This document shows positions 1 through 9,885 of a DNA stretch of 64,000 nucleotides, in pieces; the first letter of the stretch is position 1, and every line of letters begins with the position of its first letter. A program made the position numbers and the translations under genes. This DNA is from Parasponia andersonii (taxonomy: Eukaryota; Streptophyta; Magnoliopsida; Rosales; Cannabaceae), in NCBI GenBank assembly GCA_002914805.1, contig JXTB01000040.1:363503-427502 (forward strand), in the 5' to 3' direction. A model generated the notes under the pieces. It was not told the DNA's origin. It saw nothing but the letters and a program-made list of their open reading frames with translations, and searched no databases.

Positions 1-75
1 GTGTTCCAACGACTAAAAAAAAAATACCTACCTATAGGTAAAAAGAAAAAATACCTATTGGATTGGTAACCTATA

Positions 76-111
<36 letters not shown>

Positions 112-113
112 CT
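1..113. repeat. MITE-like terminus, cut by the window edge
   Basis: The segment carries the motif TACCTACCTATAGGTA followed by an A-rich run and a (TA)n tract. Nearly the same string occurs at 17520-17602 as the right arm of a small inverted-repeat element. By eye the two are roughly 85-90% identical. This is probably the right end of a second copy whose left part lies outside the window. Confidence 0.5.
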
Positions 114-1809
114 TGTGCATGTGCGTGCATAGTGTTTATTTGGTAGTAATAACTAGACAAAAACGAGGATGTGACCTTGATTATCGTGAGAGTAATTAAT
201 GATAAAACTAATGAGATTGAAGTAATAGAGAGCCAAAACTTGATGATCTCGGTCAGAGAGAGAGAGAGAGATCAATGGTATATATATAAAGAAAAGTGAG
301 AGAGATTTTTATGTATTAATGGGGAAAATACTAAAGTAATATAAGAGAGAAAATATTGATGGGAGTGTGGAAAAACTAAGAGAGAGGATGCTATTCGTAT
401 TTTTTTCTTCTCCGTTACAAGAGATCAATAGCTTATTTATAGGCATACATAGTAGAAACCAGCAACCTCTTGTATGAAGTTAAAATGTATATTGCTTGAC
501 ACCTTACATTATAGGTGTTAGCTACAACATGGCTCCTCCTTTGTGTTCTGACACATAAACAAATGTGATGATAACCTTAGTAGTCTCTAATAATATATTT
601 ACACATGGCAGTCTTGGATGAAGCAAGTTCTTTGATGATATTTGGCGTGTATTTTGACAATTTCCCAATAAGAAATTGGCAATTGTCTTGGAATGTCAAA
701 GTTTTATTGTCCAGTGTAATTTTGACATGTTATATTTTTTTTATTTGACCTCGTATTGTATAATTATCACATTATTTGTGAATTATTATTTTTAGTGAGC
801 GACTAATTATAAAAATTTTATGACATCCCAAAACACTAAGTTCTCTAAGTTAAAGTAAATGTGAATATTCGCTAAAGCTTATTAACGTGAGTTTTCTCAA
901 TATGATCTTCGAACTTGTGTCAGAAGTACCATATTTATAAAGAGAGAATTTCTTCTTTTGAATGAATCTCTAAAAGACGACGAAACACTATTACTTTACA
1001 GGTTGTATCCTAACTAGATTGGCACCCACTTGTAAGATAATCCAATATTCTTTCAATTCAAGGTTTATAAGAACTGTAGATAAGCTCGGGATAGCATATT
1101 GCTAGCTCTAGTTGGGAGCCAGATAATTATGTTGAAACATTTTTATTGGATTGACCCAACTCAAACAACGCTTTATTAAAACCTTAGTAAAGCAAAATTC
1201 AGTGGGAAAAATCTCACCAGGAAAAAAGAGTATGCTGCATGTGAGCAAGAACATTATCGAAACTAATCTTAATGAAGCTTTGGCCAGTACATGAACTAGT
1301 TTGAGTACTAGTTTTACATCCTTATAGCGAAAAATCTTTTAATGCTATAGAGAGTAATTTCTACGAAGTTTCAATCATTATATTCAGCTTAGTTGCCAAT
1401 GTAGTTCTTTGTAGAAACTTGTCATTCTATTGAGATAGACTCTTTAGAAGAAAGTTTACTACTTTGTTGTAATCATCTCATATAAATAAATTATGAAGAA
1501 AAAATTTCATTTCCTTGTAAAATTGAGAGATAAGTCCAATATAAAAAATAAAATCTCACATATATACAGATGAAAATATAAATAATTAATACGAGTAAAG
1601 ATAAGAGTAATAGAAACTGATGAAAGTTTCAATTAGTCCCCAATATTTATTAGTGTAGATAATAATTGATAACTTAGTTATATAATAAGATATAATATCT
1701 AATGAGAGAGTTCCCATAATAATTAATTGGATAGAATCCACATATGCTTTTTAAGTTAGATATATTTGTATAAAAATAAAATATGAGTATAATATCACTA
1801 ATGTTAATT
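114..1809. other. Gene-free AT-rich stretch
   Basis: No convincing coding exon was found on either strand. A short (GA)n run lies at about 254-271. The part around 1180-1240 resembles the leader or LTR-proximal sequence of plant LTR retrotransposons. It may belong to the decayed gypsy-type element whose gag remnant lies at 2.35-3.6 kb, but no LTR pair or primer-binding site could be defined. Confidence 0.4.
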
Positions 1810-2064
1810 TAGTCAGGTCATTTTGTCAATAGCTTTGGTATCTCGCATGATCCTTCCTTTAGTTAGCTCATCTTATCGATGGCTTATGGCATCTCACGTG
1901 ATTCTGTTTTTGGCTAGATTATCTTATCAATTTTAGTCTTGATAGCATATCTATGATCTTGTTCTAGCTATGTCACATTATCAATAACCTTAGTGTCTTG
2001 TATGATTCTACTTTAATTGGATTACCTTGTCGATTACCGTAGCATTTTTGCATGACCGTATTTT
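1810..2064. repeat. Diverged minisatellite, about five units of ~51 bp
   Basis: Five consecutive segments start near 1810, 1861, 1912, 1966 and 2015. They share one layout: a start like AGTTAGCTCAT, then CTTATCGAT, then GCATCTC, then a GATTCT-like end. Units are 49-54 bp and heavily diverged, so this is an old array. It sits just downstream (in minus-strand sense) of the gypsy gag remnant and may be part of that element's non-coding region. Confidence 0.6.
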
Positions 2065-2349
2065 TATATGTAATTTATAATAATGGTAGTTTTATGCAAC
2101 CTTAATTAAATATTTTGGTACTAAAACTTGTAAATTGCATGTACCATATAATTAAAGTACAGAAGAAAATAGAAACCAATCATGTATTGTAACTGAAATA
2201 TTTTGCAACTAACAACCCTCAATAAAGGGGATGTTTGTAGAGCTATTATAGTCAATATTGAAAACTTATTAGACTTAAAATCCAGTGAATTATTGAAGAT
2301 AATTCATATTGCCTCATTATAGAACTCGAAATTTTGTTAGATTTTTCCC

Positions 2350-3603
2350 TGGTAACTTTTGGATTTCTTGATAGTTGCTTACAAATTTTTGTCTTCACTG
2401 TTCATCTCAATAATAGTGTAGACATTTATTTAACCTCCTCCATAGTTAGCGAATGGATTATTCTCAACCTTTTATTGTTGTTATCCCGATAAAATTTCAC
2501 CTTTTTGAGCTTTTTTATAGTAGGTTTTTCGCATTGTATAATAGTCAGATGTAACATGACTTACTTCTTTATAAAATAAACAGAACTTGAGATTCCTTGT
2601 TTCTTCTGGTACAGGCAGAGTTTGGATTGGTAGAGGCAATAATACCCTATCTTCTATCTATACTCGTACGAGTGTAATGATTTGATTTTGTATTAGAGGT
2701 ATTCCAGGAATAGTTGGTCGATTTCTTTTGTCTTGAAGCACTTTTTCAACCAAAATGACATCTTTTTTTCACTTGAAAAAAGATGGCTTGGCCCAACTTT
2801 CAATGTCAGACTTTCTAGAAGATTTGTACAATTTTATTATTGTTTTTTCAGTGTTGCTTACTCTGAACATTAGTTCGGTAAAATTCTGGATGACATGATT
2901 CTAAATATAGACTTTGTATTCAGCTCGCATGCCTTTGACACATATCCGAATCACTTCATTTTCTGAGATAATTTCTTTGCAATCCAAAACTTTTTCCTTT
3001 GATCTATTGACATAAGTTACAAATGATTCATTTTCTTTTTGTGTTATGTTGGAAAGATTAGACAAATCTAATTTGTGCTCTATTATGAAGAATTTGGTAC
3101 ATAATGTTGCGATCAATTCATTTCATGTAGGGATACTGCCTGCTGGTAAATTGGCAAACCATGAATATGCCCGATCTGTGAGAGATTTTATAAATTCTCT
3201 TAACTTTAATTCATGGTCGCTAGCGTAGATTCCAAGATCGTCTAAGAAACTAATGAAGGGCTTCTTAACATTACCTTCTTTCCATCAAATTTCTTGAAAT
3301 GAGGATTAATATGATCCTTCGAATATGGCTTGGACAAAATATGTGTAGAATAAAGAGGCTTGAAATCTATCATTATCATAATTTTACTCGCTTTTTTTGT
3401 CTCTATTTTGAGCACATCTTGTAGTTGTTCTTTAGTAATGACAGTCACAAAAGAGGTCATTACTTCTATGGCTAGTCTAAAAATATTCAACTTACAAAAG
3501 TAGTTATAAAATAATTTAGATTTAGAATGCCAAAAATTGGAAAATTCTCGATTAATTATCCTTAATATCTCTGACGAATTCAAGTTTTGAAGAGGTAACA
3601 TTA
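2350..3603 (-). pseudogene. Broken Ty3/gypsy-type gag remnant
   Basis: The minus-strand translation gives a plant retrotransposon gag. First comes a pre-gag stretch ending in a KFDGKK-type motif (3242-3601). A frameshift follows, then the Retrotrans_gag core with FLDDLG, LREFIKSLTDRAYSWFANL and NESFVTYVNRSKE-type segments (about 2900-3290). The core is interrupted by a TGA where related proteins have Trp (PT-W-NE). Downstream (about 2400-2650) are faint zinc-knuckle-like remnants such as FCLFY with several stops. No protease, reverse transcriptase or integrase was recognised, so this is a truncated relic, not an active element. The family assignment rests on the gag core motifs. Confidence 0.7.
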
Positions 3604-4800
3604 TTGGTTAGCTCAAAAGGCAGAAGCAGTACTTTCTAAATCAATTGGTAAAAAGTGTTACTTCTAAATAAATCACGGACTTAAGATTTTTCTTTTTTGT
3701 TTTTTGTTTTTTAAATAAAAATAAAAAGTGGCAGGGACAATATTTTTCATTGTTTTTATATATTTCCATATAAAATCAAATTTTCTCTTAGAAAATTCTT
3801 GTATATATGTCATTTTTTAGACCCAAAAATTAGTAAATGTCTTTAATTAGATATACATTGAAAATAAATACTAAAAAAGTCTTCATCAAAACCCGTTACT
3901 TTTTATAAATCAATGTCCATTTGTTAGCTAATAGATTTTTAAACAAATTTTAAATATTTTATGATTTTATGGAATTGTAATAAATAAACTTTATGATAAT
4001 TAACTAGAAATCAATATTAAATATTTCTTTTTTTTTTTTTGGTGTATATCCATGTATGTGCTTGATATATTTTCATAAATACTATTTCCACTATTACAAT
4101 TCATAATTTTCGGAATAACATATATTAAGCTTATAAACAGATTTACTACGACCAAGAATATATCTATTAGACTTAAAGACCTAACTTACAAAATTATTAT
4201 CATCATCATTTTTTCATAAAAACTTAAACAAATATATCAATCTTATAAAAATATATATCATGACTAAAAGATATCTACAAAAGTCAAGTCTTAAAAGTAT
4301 TGCACGTGAAAATAGATTGTGTGAATAGTCTAATATACTAAGATAATAAAAGATATGTTATTTAATGATAATTTCTTGTTAATAACTGTAAAGACAATAA
4401 AAATGGCAGAAAGTGAGCAAAAACTTCCTAACTAATAAATAACTATTTACCTATATAATAAAAAGGAGTCATTACGCTACAAAATTAATAAAATGAAGTC
4501 ATTTATTAATACCATTTTTTTAAAAAGTTTATACACCCTAACTCTCTAAAAACTCTCATAGCAAAATAGCTAAATTTTAAGCTTATTTTGAGTAAATGAC
4601 AGTCTTTCAAATACTAGTATATCAGTTGTATACTAATATAAAAATTAATATACTCATTACAAAAAATAAAGAAGGTATATAAGTGAATATAATAAATATA
4701 AAAACACATATAATCAACTACTTAGTTTTAATAAGGAGAAAAATCGACATTTATTTAAAGTGAAAATTGGGCGGCATTTTTAGAAAAAGAAAATTGAAAA
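3604..4800. other. Gene-free AT-rich intergenic stretch
   Basis: No exon, RNA gene or recognisable transposon core was seen. The stretch is AT-rich with short homopolymers, such as the T run at about 4028-4040. It separates the gypsy relic from the promoter of the FIP37-like gene. Confidence 0.5.
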
Positions 4801-4842
4801 TGGGCTTATGCCCACCATAGCCCAATATAAAATGAATGGGCT
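4801..4842 (+). promoter_or_regulatory. Cluster of site II (TGGGCT/AGCCCA) motifs
   Basis: TGGGCT occurs at 4801-4806 and 4837-4842, and AGCCCA, its reverse complement, at 4819-4824. All lie about 230-275 bp upstream of the FIP37-like ATG. Site II elements of the form TGGGCY are known binding sites for TCP factors in promoters of growth- and housekeeping-type plant genes. That fits a ubiquitously needed m6A writer subunit. The role here is inferred from motif and position only. Confidence 0.45.
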
Positions 4843-5073
4843 TCTAGTTTAGACCCACAGAAAGGAAATGATTACTGTGGAACCGCGTACAGCTGATTGC
4901 CCAACACTTACCTCCTTTCTCTTCGCCTGACTGATCTGAAGTGAAACCCCTTATTTCAATTTCTCCGAACCTCACTACTGCTGCTCTTTTGTTCTTACTT
5001 CCAAAGCTTCACTTTCTCCATCGCCGCCCAACTAGGTCCAATCAAATCCCCCGGAGCTTTTTTCTCAACTTTC

Positions 5074-8000
5074 ATGGCTACCCACAACCACTTGGATGAC
5101 GTAAGTCCTCCTAATCCCTTCCTTACCCATTTCTCCTCCTCTATTCAATTTTACATTTTTAGGGTTCCCCCNCAAAAATATTTAGGGAACAAGAGAAACT
5201 TTGGGGATCTTGAGGACGATGAAGACGACTTTTTTGGCTCAAAGAAGGTATTAGAGTAGCAGCATTCACTCCTTTTTTTTTTTTTTTTTTTTAAAGCTAT
5301 GTATGAATCTTGGTGGGCTTCTGTTTCAATTTGTATACAGTAAACCTTATGCATTTTATTTTATGGATTTATCTTGGTCTTATTATTTATGAACTGGGAA
5401 TGTCTTTTATTCTAGCGTTGTTTTAAAAGTTGAAAACAATGTCAAAGCTACAATCCCCGCTTCATTATTTTTCCCCACAATAGTACTGATATTAAGATGG
5501 TATGAGATAGAGAGACTCGTATAGGCGAAGTGTTTATGGATTTGGATGTCGTCTTGTCATAAATCTGTGAGGGAAAAAAGCTTTATTTTATTATAAGGGT
5601 AATTAGAAGTGCAGATTTTGAAACATGGTAATGAAGGATAGTAGGAGATTTGAACGAGGGGTAGTAAAAATTGTTGACTTGCTACTACATAATGTCACTA
5701 AGACATTTTTTCCCCCTTTTGTTAAATTATGGAATTATTACATGCAGGCCAACTCAAAAGTTGAAGAAACTGCACCTGGGGTTGCAACAGGAATGATCTT
5801 GTCTCTTCGTGAAAGGTATTTTAAGGTTCAGAAGGCCATACATTTAAGTGATGTACAACGGTTATTTATATCATGCGTTATTTCTTTCAAATCTAATGTG
5901 TACACACTTGTTGGATCTTTTATGCAGTCTCCAAACTTGTAAAGATACCCTTGCAACGTATCAAGTATGTATTAATGCCTTTAATTCCTTTGCTTGCAAG
6001 CTCCGTTTACCTGGATTAGGATCTGAATACAATGAATTTGCAATCCCATTATTTGCAGACGGAGCTTGATGCTGCAAAATCTGAGATTCAAAAGTGGCAT
6101 TCCTCATTTCAGAATGAGTCCTTCATACCAATGGGGACTACTCCTGGTTAGCCTCATGGCACTTTTTCTTTTTTTACCCCTTCTGGGTTCTTTGTCTTAG
6201 ACTGTTTCTTGTATTTGAATGGCAAACTATTTTGTACTTGATATTAGCTTCCCTATCCAAAAATGTTGAATCCTGGTTTTTATTTGTAGAACCTAAACAA
6301 GTGATCAATTACCTTCAGACTCTGAAGAATTCTGAGGAGTCCTTGAGAGAGCAGGTGTAATTCTTAATATTCATTTCTTTTCTTTTCCTTCTTTAAATGA
6401 AAAATTAATAATTTCATGCATAATTTAATTTGTTCTTCCATAATTATCAGTTAGAAAAAGCAAAAAAGAAGGAAGCTGCATTTATAGTGACATTTGCCAA
6501 ACGGGAGCAGGAGATAGCGGAGCTCAAGGTGAGCTCTTTGTTTTTGTCTTGTAAATGATATGTGCTTATGATATGATTTACTGAATATTTGCTTGTTAGA
6601 ACGCGTTTGACTATTTGTTTATGTATATGTGTGTTGTGCTAATAGTTTTCTATTTATGCAACAATAAAAGCAAATGATGTTGGATGAGAGATTTCACTGT
6701 AAGTAGTAAGGGCACAACTTATGTATATGCTAGATAGAGGAGGAGGAAGCTGTTTGTTCTCTTCAGACAGTTTATATGTAGCAGGAGGAAACATTCTATA
6801 GCATACTATAATTTAGGAGTATTTATTGCAGTTCCCTTATTAAATACTTTGTTACTTGCTTGAAAGATTTCTTTTTATGTTTGTATAACACCAAACTCAT
6901 TGTTGAATAAAACAGTCTGCAGTTCGAGATTTGAAATCACAACTCAAGCCACCATCAATGCAGGTAATTTATAATTCTGTAGTTAATATAAGCAGAATAA
7001 TTTGTGGAGGCGTGCTTCAATAATGGACACACTGGCTTAAGGCTATATTCTTATGCTTCATACATTCTTATAGCTATTTTTTATTGGGAGTTCTTCACGT
7101 ATATGTTTGGTTCTTCATAATTATGAGCATTTTCTTATTTTCTTAGTTGGATTTTTGCATAGCTTTGGCCCTTCTTCAATTTTGTAATTTTTTACCTCTT
7201 GAAATTAGAACCATCTTGCTAGTGACTTCAACTTCTTGTCGTGGTTAATTCTTATAGGCAAGGAGATTATTACTAGATCCGGCAATCCATGAAGAGTTTA
7301 CGCGTTTAAAGGTATGTGCATTATTTGAATGCAATTTTCTTGGACTACTGCTGGTGATATTTAGAATGTTAAATGTACCCCTAGTCTACTTATAATAAAC
7401 TTGATTCTTTACCTCTGTAATGTATTGATTTTAGAATTTGGTTGAGGAGAAAGACAAAAAAGTGAAAGAGTTGCAGGATAATATTGCTGCTGTCCAATTT
7501 ACTCCCCAAAGCAAGATGGGAAAGATGCTGATGGCTAAATGTAGGACCTTGCAAGAGGAAAATGAGGAGATTGGAAATCAAGCTGCCGAGGGAAAGGTGC
7601 TCTCACTGCTTTTGCCGTCGTATATGTATTAAGTATTCTTTTTTTTTTTAAAACCAGGAAAAAAAGGAAAATCTTGAGCCCTTTTTTTAAATCAATTATT
7701 GAACTTCTTCCTTTCTTTCCTGCGGGAAAAGTTAATGAAAGGATTTTATGCATATTTGCATGCCTGCATGAATAAATAGATTTTCCTTTGTGGGGTTTGG
7801 TGTATACATATAAAAATACCAATATTCCTCCACACGATATACTTATCAGGGGGAGAGAATTTCTTGGCTGCTGGTTAAGCCAACCGTGTTTTGTTCCACT
7901 TTTGAGAATAGCTAATAAGTATATGTGAATCCTTGCGGAAATAAACCAGTTGCTATTGTAGAAGAAATGTTATTTCTGTATTTTTGCAGGTTGCAGCAAT

Positions 8001-8945
8001 TTGTTAATTCCTGATTAGTACCTTGTCTTATTTGAGACTACTCTTTTGATTAATTTGATTTCATCTCGGTCTGCAGATGCATGAATTAGCTATGAAACTT
8101 GCTTTGCAAAAATCACAAAATGCGGAACTGAGAAGTCAGTTTGAAGGTTGGTGATTGTCACAACTTAGTAAATTTTAAAATTATCACCCTTATGTTACCG
8201 CTTCATCAAAGAGTGTTTATTAATTGTAATAACGTTCATTAACTAACCATATTACATGGAATACCTGATATTTCTAGGTCGATGCTTTTCGGACATAATG
8301 CCATGCCTGATTAACCATTATGTCTGCTTTTTCTTCAGGGCTACACAAACTGATGGAGGGGCTAACAAATGACGTGGGAAGATCAAATGAAATGGTTTCA
8401 TTCCTCAACTCCAACTTATCTTTTTCCCATCCATTCGTTAGTTTAATTTGCAAAAGCACTTCACAAGTGACTTATTGCATCTGTTTTCTGGTTGTGGTTA
8501 AAATTTAATGTGTTTCATTAGCATGAACACGGTTGATTATGATTTCTTCTATTTATTTATTTTATATTGGGTCCTCTTGCTAAAAATTATGATTTTTAGG
8601 AGGCAAGAAATTGCGTTGTAGATCCCATGAGGAATCGAACCGAGACTTCATGGGAGCAAACCATAAGTCCTGAGTACTCGACCTGGGTTTTCACTTGGCT
8701 TAATTGGGGTAGCCAATTTCTTAAAAATGAACTAATGAACTTTTCTAGCAGAGGGGATTTAGTTACGCTTTTATTGAATACTACTATAGGTAATTGTGAT
8801 GAAAGAGAAGCTAGACGAGAAGGACTTGGAGATCCAAAGGCTGAGACAGGAGCTGCAGCAGAGGAGTTCAACAGAGGAGAAAACTGGTTCACCTTCTAAT
8901 CATAAAACTAGGACTGAAATGATACCCGCGGAAGATGACAACTGA
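5074..8945 (+). CDS. FIP37: FIP37/WTAP-like m6A methyltransferase complex subunit
   Basis: Homologue of Arabidopsis FIP37 and animal WTAP, the coiled-coil nuclear scaffold of the m6A writer with MTA/MTB. Exons read as 5074-5100, (5163 or 5186)-5247, 5748-5815, 5928-5964, 6059-6146, 6290-6354, 6451-6528, 6916-6963, 7258-7311, 7435-7596, 8077-8146, 8339-8394 and 8790-8945. From exon 3 on, all junctions are GT-AG and in frame. Hallmarks are NFGDLEDDEDD, a KREQE segment, SAVRDLKSQLKP, RRLLLDPAIHEEF, FTPQSKMGKMLMAKCRTLQ and EGLTNDVGRSNEM, ending in a Q/R/E-rich coiled coil. Length is about 320 residues, as usual for the family. The problem is exon 1-2: GAC|GTAAGT gives phase 0, but neither AG at 5162 nor AG at 5185 restores the conserved frame. 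Dropping the ambiguous base at 5172 would. Reading straight through is also open. Intron 12 carries a SINE-like insert. Confidence 0.9.
8597..8740 (-). mobile_element. SINE-like tRNA-derived insert in last FIP37 intron
   Basis: Read on the minus strand, the intron contains GGTTCGATTCC (plus 8631-8641), an exact RNA polymerase III B-box of tRNA type. It is preceded by GCTCCCATGAAGTCTC and a GAGTACTCAGG stretch about where an A box would lie, though the A box is degenerate. Plant SINEs carry this arrangement. The ends and a poly(A) tail were not resolved, so it may be a fragment. No functional tRNA fold is claimed. Confidence 0.4.
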
Positions 8946-9483
8946 AACAAACTTCAGCAAATTTTGTAGAATATTATTCTTTTATCTCCTTGTTTGTACA
9001 CTAATTTTAAATTTTCATCGTACTTTATATTTCATCATTAATATTTTGAAAGTGAAGCAATCTATATAAGGTGAGATGACTCATCAGCAGGTGGTGGACG
9101 GTGCCCTTCTATTCGGTAGAATGCAGATGGAATGTAGATTGTTTTTTAAATGGATAGTGCTAGAGAACTCTCACTTACCATTTTTTGATATCACTCCACA
9201 TGCTAATAAGTTATCACAATTCAATTTATAATTGAAAACTTACCACGAATATCTAAAATTATAGAGGAGTGTTAAACATTCTCTTTTTTGCAATTTCTAG
9301 TATCATTGTTTGATACATTAATTCTATTATTTAATATAATATTTTAATAATATAACAAATAACAGTAGAATATGAAATTATGAGAGGGAGTGTAAAAGAG
9401 GGTGTAATTAGCAATTTTAAAAAAAAATTATATTCCCTTATATATGCCAACAAATTAAATGTCACGTCAGGTTTTTTAACATA
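8946..9483. other. FIP37 3' flank, no further gene
   Basis: The segment follows the TGA of the FIP37-like gene. The first 150 bases probably hold its 3' UTR and polyadenylation region, with AT-rich signals near 8990-9065. The rest has no exon or transposon core that I can recognise. Confidence 0.4.
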
Positions 9484-9885
9484 GCTTATGTTTGATAGAG
9501 AGGAAAGAAATAAGAGAACGAAGAAACATGAGAGGAAGAAAATATGGAAGATGGAAAGAAAAGTATTTTTCTTGTTCCGTAAAAACTAGTGTATGTTGAA
9601 ATAACTATTTTACTTCCTTTGTTACTATTTTAAAATTAATGTAGGAGGATATTTTAATAAATTCGATTTCACTCATTTGGCAAACAACCTTTCTCTTGAC
9701 TTCTTCTATTTTAGGGTAAAATTTTTTTGTGTGCTACGTCATTACTTTTGCCTCTTATTTTTCGTTCTTTTTTTATTTTCCTTCCTATGGAATGACATTG
9801 TTTTTTTTTTTTTTTTTCCTCAGTTTTACCTTAATCTTTCTTTCCTCTCATTTTTCCATACTACTAAACATAGTCTTAGCTCTAA
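9484..9885. mobile_element. Putative small inverted-repeat element (MITE-like)
   Basis: The left end reads ATGTTTGATAGAGAGGAAAG and continues AG-rich. The right end read in reverse starts ATGTTTAGTAGTATGG and continues into GAGAGGAAAGAAAG. The arms are imperfect inverted repeats about 30-50 bp long around an AT-rich core. A similar purine-rich, pyrimidine-mirrored arm ends near 12895 (CTACCAAACGTAGC), so more than one element of this type may be present. No transposase and no clear target duplication were seen. Confidence 0.3.

Noticed and set aside
8631..8641. Possible true tRNA gene in FIP37 intron
   Set aside because: Only the T-arm/B-box part matches. No acceptor stem pairing or anticodon arm could be built, so a SINE fragment is more likely.
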